A stretch of 8,596 nucleotides of DNA, taken from Methanobrevibacter sp. Lineage in GTDB: Archaea; Methanobacteriota; Methanobacteria; Methanobacteriales; Methanobacteriaceae. Below, one piece after another: positions 1 through 6,955 of the stretch. Location of the stretch: positions 1-8,596 of the forward strand of contig JAUNXD010000060.1 in NCBI GenBank assembly GCA_030539985.1, given 5' to 3'. A program made the position numbers and the translations under genes. Positions within the stretch are counted from its first letter, which is position 1; every line of letters begins with the position of its first letter. The notes under the pieces were generated by a model that had not been told where the DNA came from, searched no databases, and was given only the letters and a program-made list of their open reading frames with translations.

Positions 1-55
1 GATAACACATGGGACTGCGGATCCCATTCCCCGGGTTCAAATCCCGGCCAGGGCA
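1..55 (+). tRNA. tRNA-Arg (anticodon GCG), 5' end cut by window
   Basis: This is the 3' two thirds of a tRNA. The anticodon stem TGGGA (10-14) pairs with TCCCA (22-26) around the loop CTGCGGA, giving anticodon GCG at 17-19, which reads the Arg codon CGC. A 4-base variable region (27-30) is followed by the T arm: CCGGG (31-35), loop TTCAAAT (36-42), CCCGG (43-47). The acceptor strand CCAGGGC ends at 54 and A55 is the discriminator; CCA is not encoded. The window seems to begin near tRNA position 19, so base 2 would be A20, a known arginine identity element. The acceptor and D-arm 5' halves lie outside the window, so those pairings cannot be checked. The gene ends only 21 bases before truD and the two may share a transcript. 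Confidence 0.9.
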
Positions 56-67
56 CTTATAATTTCC

Positions 68-72
68 GTGAT
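68..72 (+). promoter_or_regulatory. Ribosome binding site that sets the truD start
   Basis: GTGAT is complementary to the AUCAC of the archaeal 16S rRNA 3' tail and lies 4 bases before ATG 77. The GTG at 68 could itself open the frame, but as part of this site it is more likely the binding site than the start codon. The same sequence and spacing recur before other genes in the window. Confidence 0.65.
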
Positions 73-76
73 TATT

Positions 77-1333
77 ATGTTAAATGCTAATACTTATGTT
101 ACCTCCCAAAAAGGAATTGGGGGGACTATTAGGAACCGATATGAAGATTTTTACGTTGAAGAAATTCCAGAAATCCTTCCGAATGGCGAAGGTCCAAACA
201 TCTACATTTGGATTGAAAAACTTGGAAGAACAACCTTGGATGTTGTTTTAGACATTTCAAGAGACCTGCACATCTCAAGAAAAAGAATGGGTTTTGCCGG
301 AATGAAGGACAAAAAGGCTTTAACACGTCAGTGGATTTGCATCGCAAATATGGATTCAGAAGCGCAGATGCAGCAGGTTAAAGACCTTGACATTTACAAA
401 ACTGATTTTTTAAAAGTCATAAGAGGACGCAAAAAGCTTAGAATGGGTCAGCTTAAGGGAAACAAATTTAAAATATTAATTAAGGATGTGGATGATATTC
501 CTGAATGTACAGACGTCGCAAATGAAGTGCTAAGCACCTTGGAAACCACAGGCGTTCCCAACTACTTTGGCTGGCAGAGATTCGGAAAGCCAAGAACCAA
601 TACACATCTGGTTGGCGAAGCATTAATTGAAAATGACTTGAAAAAGGCGGTGGACAGATATATTGGCGGACCGTCTGAAGACGAGCATGAAGAAAACCAG
701 AAGGCAAGACAGGCTTATGATGATGGAAACCTTGAAGAATCATTGGAATTGATGGGTAAAGGAATGAGATATGAAAAAATGATGATTCGAGAATTGATCA
801 AGGATTCTAAAAAAGGTGAACTGACTGATAAAGCTTATAAGAATGCATTGTATGCCCTTCCAAAACCTCTTCAAAGAATGTTCGTTCATGCTTATCAATC
901 TTATTTATTTAATGAAGTTGTAAGTAATCGTGTAGCTATGGGAATCGATACCTACATTGAAGGAGACATTATCATTGACACAGAAGAGCACATTATCTAT
1001 GATAAAACTCCAGAGCAATATCAGGAACTAATGGATGGTTTTGAAGTTAATCCAACCTGTCCGTTGTATGGTACCAAGGTCCCCTATGCGGGAGGCACCG
1101 TTGGCGAGATGGAAGAGAATGTCCTGAACAAATACAATCTTACAAAACAGGATTTTGAAGTTCCAAAAATGCCACGTTTGGGAAGTCACGGTCTTAGAAG
1201 GTCAATGAGATTCCAAGTTTGGGATGCCTCTGCAAAAGCAACCGAAGAAGGTGTATTATGTGAATTTTCAATCAACAAAGGTTCATATGCCACTGCAGTT
1301 TTAAGAGAAATCATGAAGGTCGATGTGATATAA
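77..1333 (+). CDS. truD: tRNA pseudouridine synthase TruD
   Basis: TruD/Pus7-family enzyme, 418 residues from ATG 77. The family isomerises uridine to pseudouridine in tRNA, classically at position 13. The family signature around GFAGMKDKKALTRQW is present, with D78 of that motif as the expected catalytic aspartate. An N-terminal EDFYVEEIPE segment, NYFGWQRFG (about residues 162-170) that opens the TRUD insertion domain, and a C-terminal block ending FSINKGSYATAVLREIM are also typical. The length is normal for archaeal members, which are longer than bacterial TruD. An upstream GTG at 68 would add three residues, but ATG 77 fits the ribosome binding site better. It follows a tRNA gene directly with no room for a normal promoter, and its stop codon abuts the next ATG, so it is probably co-transcribed in both directions. 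No defects are seen. Confidence 0.95.
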   Translation: MLNANTYVTSQKGIGGTIRNRYEDFYVEEIPEILPNGEGPNIYIWIEKLGRTTLDVVLDISRDLHISRKRMGFAGMKDKKALTRQWICIANMDSEAQMQQVKDLDIYKTDFLKVIRGRKKLRMGQLKGNKFKILIKDVDDIPECTDVANEVLSTLETTGVPNYFGWQRFGKPRTNTHLVGEALIENDLKKAVDRYIGGPSEDEHEENQKARQAYDDGNLEESLELMGKGMRYEKMMIRELIKDSKKGELTDKAYKNALYALPKPLQRMFVHAYQSYLFNEVVSNRVAMGIDTYIEGDIIIDTEEHIIYDKTPEQYQELMDGFEVNPTCPLYGTKVPYAGGTVGEMEENVLNKYNLTKQDFEVPKMPRLGSHGLRRSMRFQVWDASAKATEEGVLCEFSINKGSYATAVLREIMKVDVI

Positions 1334-1954
1334 ATGGTGATATGTCCAGATTGCAGAAATGAGGTTCCGGAAGCGAAATTTTGTAAAAATTGTGGAGCAT
1401 ACATTGGAGATGTTAAACAAAAAGTAGACTCATCAATTGAATCAAATGATGATTCAATTCCAGTCACTATCAAATCAGATGTTGAAGAAGTTGTTCCAAT
1501 CAAATCTGAAACAGTTCCTGTTAATTCAGATGAAGCTGTTCCGGTTGAATATGAAGAGGTTAAAAACACTGATAAGTCAACTAGATCAGTTAAATATTGT
1601 TTCAATTGCGGTCATGAACTTGACGGTGATTTCAAATACTGTCCTGAATGCGGACAGGACTTGAGCGGCAAGGTTGCCGGAAGCGACAGCATGCCCGTTA
1701 AATCTTCAGGTGAAAAAAGTATTATTCTTGCAATTATTCTAAGTGTATTTTTACCTGGACTTGGTCAGATTTATCTGGGACTTGACCATAAGGGTGCAAT
1801 ATTTTTAATTGCTTATGTAATATCTGCAATTTTAATTCTGATACTAATTGGATTTTTATTATGTTTTGTAATTTGGATTTGGGCTTTAATCGACACTATC
1901 ATGTCAACTAATGCGTTAAACCGTGGAGAAGAAGTTAAAGATAAATTATTATAG
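1334..1954 (+). CDS. Double zinc-ribbon membrane protein with TM2-like domain
   Basis: 206 residues, function unknown. Two CxxC...CxxC zinc ribbons are visible: C4, C7, C17, C20 at the N-terminus and C89, C92, C103, C106 in the middle. Between them lies an acidic Ser/Val/Pro-rich linker (about 28-83) with loosely repeated VPV/VPI units. Residues 129-190 are strongly hydrophobic and hold PGLGQIYLG (140-149) and a late WIWALIDT segment, a pattern like the TM2 domain, with two or three membrane passes. The C-terminus is short and charged. A likely topology has both ribbons in the cytoplasm, tethered to the membrane. The start follows the truD stop directly, with GTGAT at 1325-1329 inside the end of truD as the ribosome binding site. 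Zinc-ribbon/TM2 proteins are common in methanogens and have no settled role. No enzyme motif is seen. Confidence 0.85.
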   Translation: MVICPDCRNEVPEAKFCKNCGAYIGDVKQKVDSSIESNDDSIPVTIKSDVEEVVPIKSETVPVNSDEAVPVEYEEVKNTDKSTRSVKYCFNCGHELDGDFKYCPECGQDLSGKVAGSDSMPVKSSGEKSIILAIILSVFLPGLGQIYLGLDHKGAIFLIAYVISAILILILIGFLLCFVIWIWALIDTIMSTNALNRGEEVKDKLL

Positions 1955-1958
1955 TGAT
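1954..1958 (+). promoter_or_regulatory. Ribosome binding site that sets the PMDh small subunit start
   Basis: GTGAT lies 3 bases before ATG 1962 and begins on the last base of the preceding stop codon. It favours ATG 1962 over the in-frame GTG at 1923, which would add 13 residues overlapping the upstream gene and has no such site. Confidence 0.7.
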
Positions 1959-1961
1959 TTT

Positions 1962-2351
1962 ATGATTAAATGTAGAAATATTGCAAAAGGAAAAGGAAAA
2001 GGCGAATTGATTGTTTCATCCGAGCCTATTAGTTTTTTAGGTGGAGTCAATCCGGACAACGGTGAAATAATCGACCCGAATCATGAGCTAAAAGGTCAAA
2101 TCATTAAGGATAAGGTTCTATTTATACCTGGCGGTAAGGGATCCACCGTCGGTTCATATGTTATTTTTCAGATGATGAAAAACAACACTGCTCCAAAAGC
2201 CATCATTTGCCTGAATGCGGAACCTATTATAGCTACTGGTGCCATAATGTCTGATATTCCGATGGTTGACTCACCTGAAGAGATTAAGGATTTAACTGAC
2301 GGAACATTGGTTGAAGTCGATGGGGATAATGGAACAATAGAAATATTGTAG
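1962..2351 (+). CDS. Phosphomevalonate dehydratase small subunit (DUF126, aconitase X swivel domain)
   Basis: 129 residues from ATG 1962. The protein matches the DUF126/AcnX small-subunit family: SFLGGVNPDNGEIIDPNH (about 23-41), the conserved KGSTVGSY loop (59-66) and the late AxGAIMxxIPMVD stretch. In archaea this subunit pairs with the DUF521 aconitase X large subunit, an iron-sulfur protein, to form mevalonate 5-phosphate dehydratase. That enzyme makes trans-anhydromevalonate 5-phosphate in the archaeal modified mevalonate pathway to isoprenoid lipids. The small subunit supplies the swivel domain with a conserved serine, here probably S61. It acts in the cytoplasm. The large subunit is not in this window, so it must be encoded elsewhere. 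Neighbours sit 7 bases away on both sides, consistent with one operon. A longer GTG start at 1923 is possible but disfavoured. The family assignment is strong; the substrate rests on archaeal context. Confidence 0.88.
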   Translation: MIKCRNIAKGKGKGELIVSSEPISFLGGVNPDNGEIIDPNHELKGQIIKDKVLFIPGGKGSTVGSYVIFQMMKNNTAPKAIICLNAEPIIATGAIMSDIPMVDSPEEIKDLTDGTLVEVDGDNGTIEIL

Positions 2352-2358
2352 TGGTAAT

Positions 2359-3567
2359 ATGCAAACTCTAATTGAAAATGTAAATATTGTAAATCCGTTT
2401 GAAGAGATTAAAACCCATCAGAACGTTTTAATTGAAGATAATATCATTAAAAAAATTTCATCATCAAAAATTAAGGCAGATAGGGTTATTGATGGTGAAG
2501 ACAATTATTTGCTTGCCGGGTTTATCGATTGTCATGCCCATATTTTTGCAAAGGGATTTCACAAAGAAGAGAACATGGCAAATCCGTTAGGCATTCATTT
2601 CTATAATGCCGTACCTCACTCTTTACAGACAATCAATGCCGGAGTTACAACAATTAGGGATTGTGGATCTGCTGATTTGAGCTTTAAATTGGCTCAACAG
2701 AGAAAATTGTTCACCGCTCCAAAGGTTCATTTGTCAATAACTCCATTGGTCATGACCGGAGGGCATTTTGACTTGCTTTTACCTTCAGGATGGGATATGG
2801 AGATAATTTATCCTGGATTTCCTAAAGGAAGATGTGACGGCATTGAAGAGGTTTTAAAAAAGACCCGTGAAGTTAAAAGGGCAGGTGCCGATTTCATAAA
2901 GGTAATGGCAAGCGGAGGGGTTCTGACAACAAACTCCTCACCTGAATTTGCGCAATTCAACAAAAAAGAGTTAAAGACAATCGTCTGTGAAGCCCGTGCA
3001 AATAATATGAAAGTGTCAGCTCATTGTCATAGCTTGAAAGGAATGAACAACTGCATCAAGGCAGGATTTTCATCAATTGAACATGGAACATTCATCGACA
3101 GGAAAACATCAAAGAAAATGGCGGAAAATGATGTCAGTCTCGTTCCGACACTTCTCGTTCATCAATTTTTATACAAAAACGGTTTTCCTGCATGGGACAA
3201 CTATGCTCATGAAAAAACTCAAAAGTTAAAGGAAATAGTCAGGGTTCACAAGGAAAACGTTTCAGTTGCATATGATGAGGGCGTTAATATACTGATGGGA
3301 ACCGACAGTGGGGTCATTCCTCACGGACATAACCTGGAAGAACTGGTTCATTTAACTGACATTGGAATGAGTGAAGATGAAGCGATTGCCAGCGGAACTG
3401 TCAATGCTGCTGAATTTTTAGGTTTTGACAATTTGGGTTTGGTAAAAGAGAACTATGTTGCAGATTTGATTTTAGTTAATTCTAATCCTTTGGATGACAT
3501 TTCTATTTTAAGTGATAATGATAATATTTTAAAGGTGATTCAGGATGGAATTGAAGTTAAAAATTGA
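2359..3567 (+). CDS. Metal-dependent amidohydrolase (imidazolonepropionase-like)
   Basis: 402 residues, an amidohydrolase-superfamily TIM barrel with flanking beta-sandwich segments. Expected metal ligands are visible: H59 and H61 in FIDCHAH, K181 in DFIKVMASGG (the lysine that is carboxylated in this family), a histidine in AHCH (H222 or H224), H242 in SIEHG, and D316 in GTDSG. The NAGVTTIRDCG stretch (93-103) and the C-terminal LILVNSNPLDD are also family-typical. The closest group I recognise is the Met_dep_hydrolase_A/prolidase-like set, some of which cleave Xaa-Arg or Xaa-Lys dipeptides or N-acyl amino acids. The substrate cannot be read from sequence. There is no signal peptide, so it is probably cytoplasmic. 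It starts 7 bases after the dehydratase subunit with a weak site (GTGGTAAT), and its last 23 bases overlap the next gene. It is not hutI-like in context, as no histidine-degradation genes are present. Confidence 0.87.
   Translation: MQTLIENVNIVNPFEEIKTHQNVLIEDNIIKKISSSKIKADRVIDGEDNYLLAGFIDCHAHIFAKGFHKEENMANPLGIHFYNAVPHSLQTINAGVTTIRDCGSADLSFKLAQQRKLFTAPKVHLSITPLVMTGGHFDLLLPSGWDMEIIYPGFPKGRCDGIEEVLKKTREVKRAGADFIKVMASGGVLTTNSSPEFAQFNKKELKTIVCEARANNMKVSAHCHSLKGMNNCIKAGFSSIEHGTFIDRKTSKKMAENDVSLVPTLLVHQFLYKNGFPAWDNYAHEKTQKLKEIVRVHKENVSVAYDEGVNILMGTDSGVIPHGHNLEELVHLTDIGMSEDEAIASGTVNAAEFLGFDNLGLVKENYVADLILVNSNPLDDISILSDNDNILKVIQDGIEVKN
3534..3539 (+). promoter_or_regulatory. Ribosome binding site inside the amidohydrolase gene
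   Basis: GGTGAT lies 5 bases before ATG 3545, within the 3' end of the amidohydrolase coding region. It is one of the two best matches to the archaeal anti-Shine-Dalgarno tail in the window and supports a genuine 23-base gene overlap. Confidence 0.7.
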
Positions 3568-4342
3568 TGCTGAATTGTGCACTGCCTGCAGGCAATGTCA
3601 GCAGGTTTGCATTCGGGACAATATTGTAGTTGACGATTTTGCAGTTGAGGTAGGCGGCAAATGCTTTGAATGCGGACATTGCATGGCAATATGCAGGGAA
3701 GGTGCAATAACTCTCAAATCCTTTGAAGACAAGCTGGACAGAATCACAGATTACAACCCTCGTGAAATCATTGTGGAATATGATGATTTGCGGGAGTTTT
3801 TAAAAAGAAGAAGGTCAATTCGATGGTTTAAAAATAAAAAAATTGATAAGAAAACCTTCGATAAATTGTTTGAAGGAGCCTATTACTCCCCATCCGCACA
3901 AAACGCTCAAGATGTAGAATTTGTGGTTTTGGATGAAAAGCTCGATGAATTCATGGATCTTGTCTATGATATCATAAAGGTCAAGGAAGATGAATTTTTT
4001 AGAATCAAGGAATTCGGAGACTATTTAAAAGATAATACTGCAAAAGAATTTCATCCTTTGCTTTGGGAAGGCAAACAATTAATTTTAACATTTTCAACCG
4101 ATAAGACAAGTGCGGTAATAGCCAATACTCGCATTGAACTGCTTGCCTATTCATTAGGTCTTGGAGGATTTTATTCCTTGTTTATTCTAAAAGCAGATGA
4201 ACTAGATCATGATAAATTGATGGAATTTTTCCCTGAACTTGATAGAAACAAACATATGTACTCGGCCTTTATAATAGGCTATCCGAAAAAGAGATTTAGA
4301 AGGACAATTCCTCACAATGATATTAAAGTTAAATATATCTGA
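3545..4342 (+). CDS. Ferredoxin-nitroreductase fusion protein
   Basis: 265 residues in two parts. Residues 1-55 form a bacterial-type ferredoxin with two complete cluster motifs, C12-C15-C18-C22 and C40-C43-C46-C50, which should bind two [4Fe-4S] clusters. Residues 85-250 are a nitroreductase-family FMN domain, with the RRRSIRWF segment (88-95) that typically contacts the FMN phosphate, a YSPSAQNAQ stretch (114-122) and a GLGGFYS segment (205-211). The family transfers electrons from the clusters to FMN to reduce an unknown acceptor, and such fusions are frequent in anaerobes and methanogens. It overlaps the amidohydrolase by 23 bases and is the last gene of the operon. No signal peptide or membrane segment is present, so it is cytoplasmic. 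The domain call is strong; the substrate is unknown. Confidence 0.92.
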   Translation: MELKLKIDAELCTACRQCQQVCIRDNIVVDDFAVEVGGKCFECGHCMAICREGAITLKSFEDKLDRITDYNPREIIVEYDDLREFLKRRRSIRWFKNKKIDKKTFDKLFEGAYYSPSAQNAQDVEFVVLDEKLDEFMDLVYDIIKVKEDEFFRIKEFGDYLKDNTAKEFHPLLWEGKQLILTFSTDKTSAVIANTRIELLAYSLGLGGFYSLFILKADELDHDKLMEFFPELDRNKHMYSAFIIGYPKKRFRRTIPHNDIKVKYI

Positions 4343-4395
4343 TTTTTCTTGTTTTTCAACAACCATTTTCTCATTCACAAAATGAATTGTTTTTT
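4343..4395 (+). terminator. U-rich terminator of the upstream operon
   Basis: Two T-rich tracts directly follow the ferredoxin-nitroreductase stop (TTTTTCTTGTTTTTC, 4344-4358), as expected for archaeal intrinsic termination, which needs oligo-U rather than a hairpin. A weak 5-bp inverted repeat, ATTCA (4373-4377) with TGAAT (4383-4387), is followed by six T at 4390-4395 and may be a second stop. The hairpin is short and AT-only, so I put little weight on it. Confidence 0.5.
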
Positions 4396-4409
4396 AGTGT
4401 AACCTAAAC

Positions 4410-4446
4410 TTTTTATATATAAAAAAATAAAATTTGTTTTATATAT
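4410..4446 (+). promoter_or_regulatory. copA promoter with tandem TATA boxes
   Basis: TTTTATATAT occurs twice, at 4411-4420 and 4437-4446, 26 bases apart. The first lies in a 16-base perfect palindrome TTTTTATATATAAAAA (4410-4425) and would place transcription start near 4440, about 25 bases before the copA ATG. The second would place it at or next to the ATG, giving a leaderless message. The first is the better TATA box because it leaves room for the GTGAT ribosome binding site at 4458-4462. No clear copper-regulator operator is recognised. Confidence 0.6.
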
Positions 4447-4465
4447 GTGAAACGGTTGTGATAGG

Positions 4466-6955
4466 ATGGTAAAACATAAGCGTATGGATTTGCCAATTGA
4501 AGGAATGCATTGTGCTTCCTGTGTTTTAAGTGTGAACAAGACTTTTGGAAAAGTTGAAGGTGTAGAAGAGGTTGATGCAGACCTTGCAGCAAATAAACTG
4601 CACATTACAGTCGATACTAAAAAAATTTCCTATGAGGAAATGGAAAGGTTGGTCAAAAACCTTGGTTTTGAACTTCACTCTGATGAAATGACCATAAGAA
4701 TTCAGGGGATGCATTGCGCATCATGTACAATGAACGTTGAGAATTTTCTAATCAGATTGGATGGAATATTTGACGTCAAAGCCGATTTAACCGCACAAAA
4801 TGCAAAAATAAGGTATGATTCATCAAAAGTGACTCTTGATGAAATTGAAGAGGTAATTAAATCTTTGGGCTTTGAGCTTTTGGGAGTCGAGGGACAAACT
4901 GAAATTGATGAAGAGGCAATCTATCAGCAGGACTTAAAGGATAAACGTAACAGGATAATTGTAGGTTTGTTCTTCTCTGCAATTCTAATGATTTTGATGT
5001 TCAGCGGATGGGATCCGTTAATGGGACTTACACATTCTCTCCATCAGCTAACAGGATTGCATGTTTCTTCAATGGGGCTGCTTTCATTAATTGTGAGTAT
5101 TGCACCTTTCTTATATGTATCATTACCGATTTTAAAAGCGGGAATCAATGGACTGATGCATAAGAATCTGAATATGGATGTAATGTATTCAATGGGAATT
5201 CTTGTCGCTTACATTTCAAGTCTCTTTGGAACATTCGGCATAGTTTTAGACCACACATTCATGTTTTATGATTCAGCAGTAATGCTTCCTTCATTTTTAA
5301 TGATAGGAAGATACCTTGAGGCCAGAGCTAAAAAACGAACATCTGACTCTATTAAGGAATTGATAGGTCTTCAGCCTACAGTCGCAACAGCTATTGAAGT
5401 CGATGAAAACGGTGATGTCACCTCACAAAAGGAAGTTTCCATTTCAGACATCGTATTGGATGATTTGCTCTTGGTCAAACCGGGTGAGAAAATTCCTGTC
5501 GATGGGGATGTTATTGGTGGAGAATCTTATGTTGATGAGTCAATGATTAATGGGGAACCGATTCCTAAAGTTAAAAAGGATGGCGAAGAAGTCTTTGCCG
5601 GAACTATCAATCAGGATGGGGTCCTGCATATCAAGGCTAAAAAGATTGGAAAGGAAACAGTATTATCCAATATCATCCGGTTGGTTGAAAAGGCACAGTC
5701 CTCAAGACCTCCAGTTCAAAAATTCGCTAACACTATTGTATCATACTTCATTCCGGTTATCTTAACAATAGCAATTGTAGTATTCTCAATATGGTACTTT
5801 ATACTGGGAGAATCATTGCTCTTCTCATTGACCTGCTTAATCTCAATCTTGGTTGTGGCCTGTCCGTGCGCTTTGGGTCTTGCCACTCCAACTGCAGTTA
5901 CAGTCGGTGTCGGAAGGGCGGCTGAGTTCGGTATTCTAATCAAAAATGGAGATACCCTCGAAAATGCGGGCCAGATTGATGTTGCTGCATTTGACAAAAC
6001 AGGTACAATCACTGAAGGAAAGCCTGAAGTGGATGACATAATCACATATCATGGACCTGAAGAAGAGCTAATCAGGCTTGCAGCCAGTGTTGAGCAGAAT
6101 TCAACTCACCCGATTGCAAAGGCGATTGTCAATAAAGCCAAGGAACTTAATTTGGATTTGAATCAGACTTCCGATTTTGAAAATGTCACAGGTAAAGGTC
6201 TAAAGGCCGAACTCGATTCAAAAGAAGTCCTTGCTGGAAACCTTGCACTGATGCAGTCTTTTGATGTTGAAGTTTCAAAAGAGGCGGTTGACAGATATCA
6301 TGAACTTGAAAGGCTATCCAAAACCATTATCTTTTTAGCGGAAGACAAACATGTCAAGGGTCTTTTAAGCTTGTCCGATAAAATCAAGGCCAATTCAAAA
6401 AGGGCCATTGAAGAGCTGCATAAAATGGATGTTGAAACATACATGCTGACCGGGGATAATGAATCTACAGCTTTAACAGTTGCCCGTGAAGTCGGCATCG
6501 ACAATGTTGAGGCTCAAATTCTTCCGGAAAACAAACTGGACATCGTAAAAAGGACTCAGGCAAATAACACCAAAAAGGTACTGTTTGTCGGAGACGGCAT
6601 CAACGATGCTCCGGCACTGACACAGGCAGATATCGGTGTTGCCATGGGTAACGGTACCGACATTGCAATGGAAAGCGGAGATATTGTTATTATGGAAGGG
6701 GATTTGGAAAACGTTGTGGCTGCAGTTCAATTCTCTAAAAAGGTAATGCGCAGAATCAAGGAAAACATTTTCTGGGCATTTGCATATAACACAATCCTGA
6801 TTCCAATTGCAGCAGGTGTTTTATATCCTGCATTTGGAATTACATTCGAACCTGCTCTTGCAGGCCTTGCAATGGCAATGAGTTCAGTAACGGTCATAAC
6901 TCTTTCACTGATGCTTAAGAGATATGTTCCGGAAATAAAAAGAGTTAAAAATTAA
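4466..6955 (+). CDS. copA: Copper-exporting P1B-type ATPase
   Basis: 829-residue membrane ATPase that pumps Cu(I) out of the cytoplasm. Two N-terminal heavy-metal-associated domains each carry GMHCASC (C16/C19 and C84/C87). Membrane segments follow from about 164. The actuator loop reads NGEP (362-365), the sixth membrane helix has CPC (466-468), the phosphorylation site is D510 in DKTGT, H548-P549 is the nucleotide-domain HP pair, and TGDN (662-665) and GDGINDAP (709-716) complete the set. YN (774-775) in helix 7 and MxxSS-like MAMSS (803-807) in helix 8, together with CPC, are the Cu(I)-selective P1B-1 pattern. The length is normal. ATG 4466 follows GTGAT at 4458-4462. It has its own promoter and terminator, so is monocistronic; no copper chaperone or regulator lies beside it. 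The actuator Asn in place of the usual Thr or Ser is the one deviation seen. Confidence 0.95.
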   Translation: MVKHKRMDLPIEGMHCASCVLSVNKTFGKVEGVEEVDADLAANKLHITVDTKKISYEEMERLVKNLGFELHSDEMTIRIQGMHCASCTMNVENFLIRLDGIFDVKADLTAQNAKIRYDSSKVTLDEIEEVIKSLGFELLGVEGQTEIDEEAIYQQDLKDKRNRIIVGLFFSAILMILMFSGWDPLMGLTHSLHQLTGLHVSSMGLLSLIVSIAPFLYVSLPILKAGINGLMHKNLNMDVMYSMGILVAYISSLFGTFGIVLDHTFMFYDSAVMLPSFLMIGRYLEARAKKRTSDSIKELIGLQPTVATAIEVDENGDVTSQKEVSISDIVLDDLLLVKPGEKIPVDGDVIGGESYVDESMINGEPIPKVKKDGEEVFAGTINQDGVLHIKAKKIGKETVLSNIIRLVEKAQSSRPPVQKFANTIVSYFIPVILTIAIVVFSIWYFILGESLLFSLTCLISILVVACPCALGLATPTAVTVGVGRAAEFGILIKNGDTLENAGQIDVAAFDKTGTITEGKPEVDDIITYHGPEEELIRLAASVEQNSTHPIAKAIVNKAKELNLDLNQTSDFENVTGKGLKAELDSKEVLAGNLALMQSFDVEVSKEAVDRYHELERLSKTIIFLAEDKHVKGLLSLSDKIKANSKRAIEELHKMDVETYMLTGDNESTALTVAREVGIDNVEAQILPENKLDIVKRTQANNTKKVLFVGDGINDAPALTQADIGVAMGNGTDIAMESGDIVIMEGDLENVVAAVQFSKKVMRRIKENIFWAFAYNTILIPIAAGVLYPAFGITFEPALAGLAMAMSSVTVITLSLMLKRYVPEIKRVKN

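Noticed and set aside
68..76. GTG 68 as the truD start codon
   Set aside because: The GTG is part of GTGAT, which is better explained as the ribosome binding site for ATG 77.
1186..1605. Minus-strand open frame of 139 codons over the end of truD and the zinc-ribbon gene
   Set aside because: It is low in complexity, opposes two well-supported genes and has no ribosome binding site or recognisable domain; it is a shadow frame.
1923..1961. Longer N-terminus for the PMDh small subunit from GTG 1923
   Set aside because: It would overlap the previous gene by 32 bases and lacks a ribosome binding site, while ATG 1962 has GTGAT three bases upstream and matches the family's N-terminus.
4371..4387. 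Short AT-only inverted repeat as a regulatory operator of copA
   Set aside because: The arms are only 5 bases and it lies about 25 bases upstream of the first TATA box beside T-tracts; chance or a weak terminator is as likely.
5716..6045. Minus-strand open frame of 109 codons inside copA
   Set aside because: It lies wholly in the conserved CPC/DKTGT region of copA and is explained by codon composition on the opposite strand.
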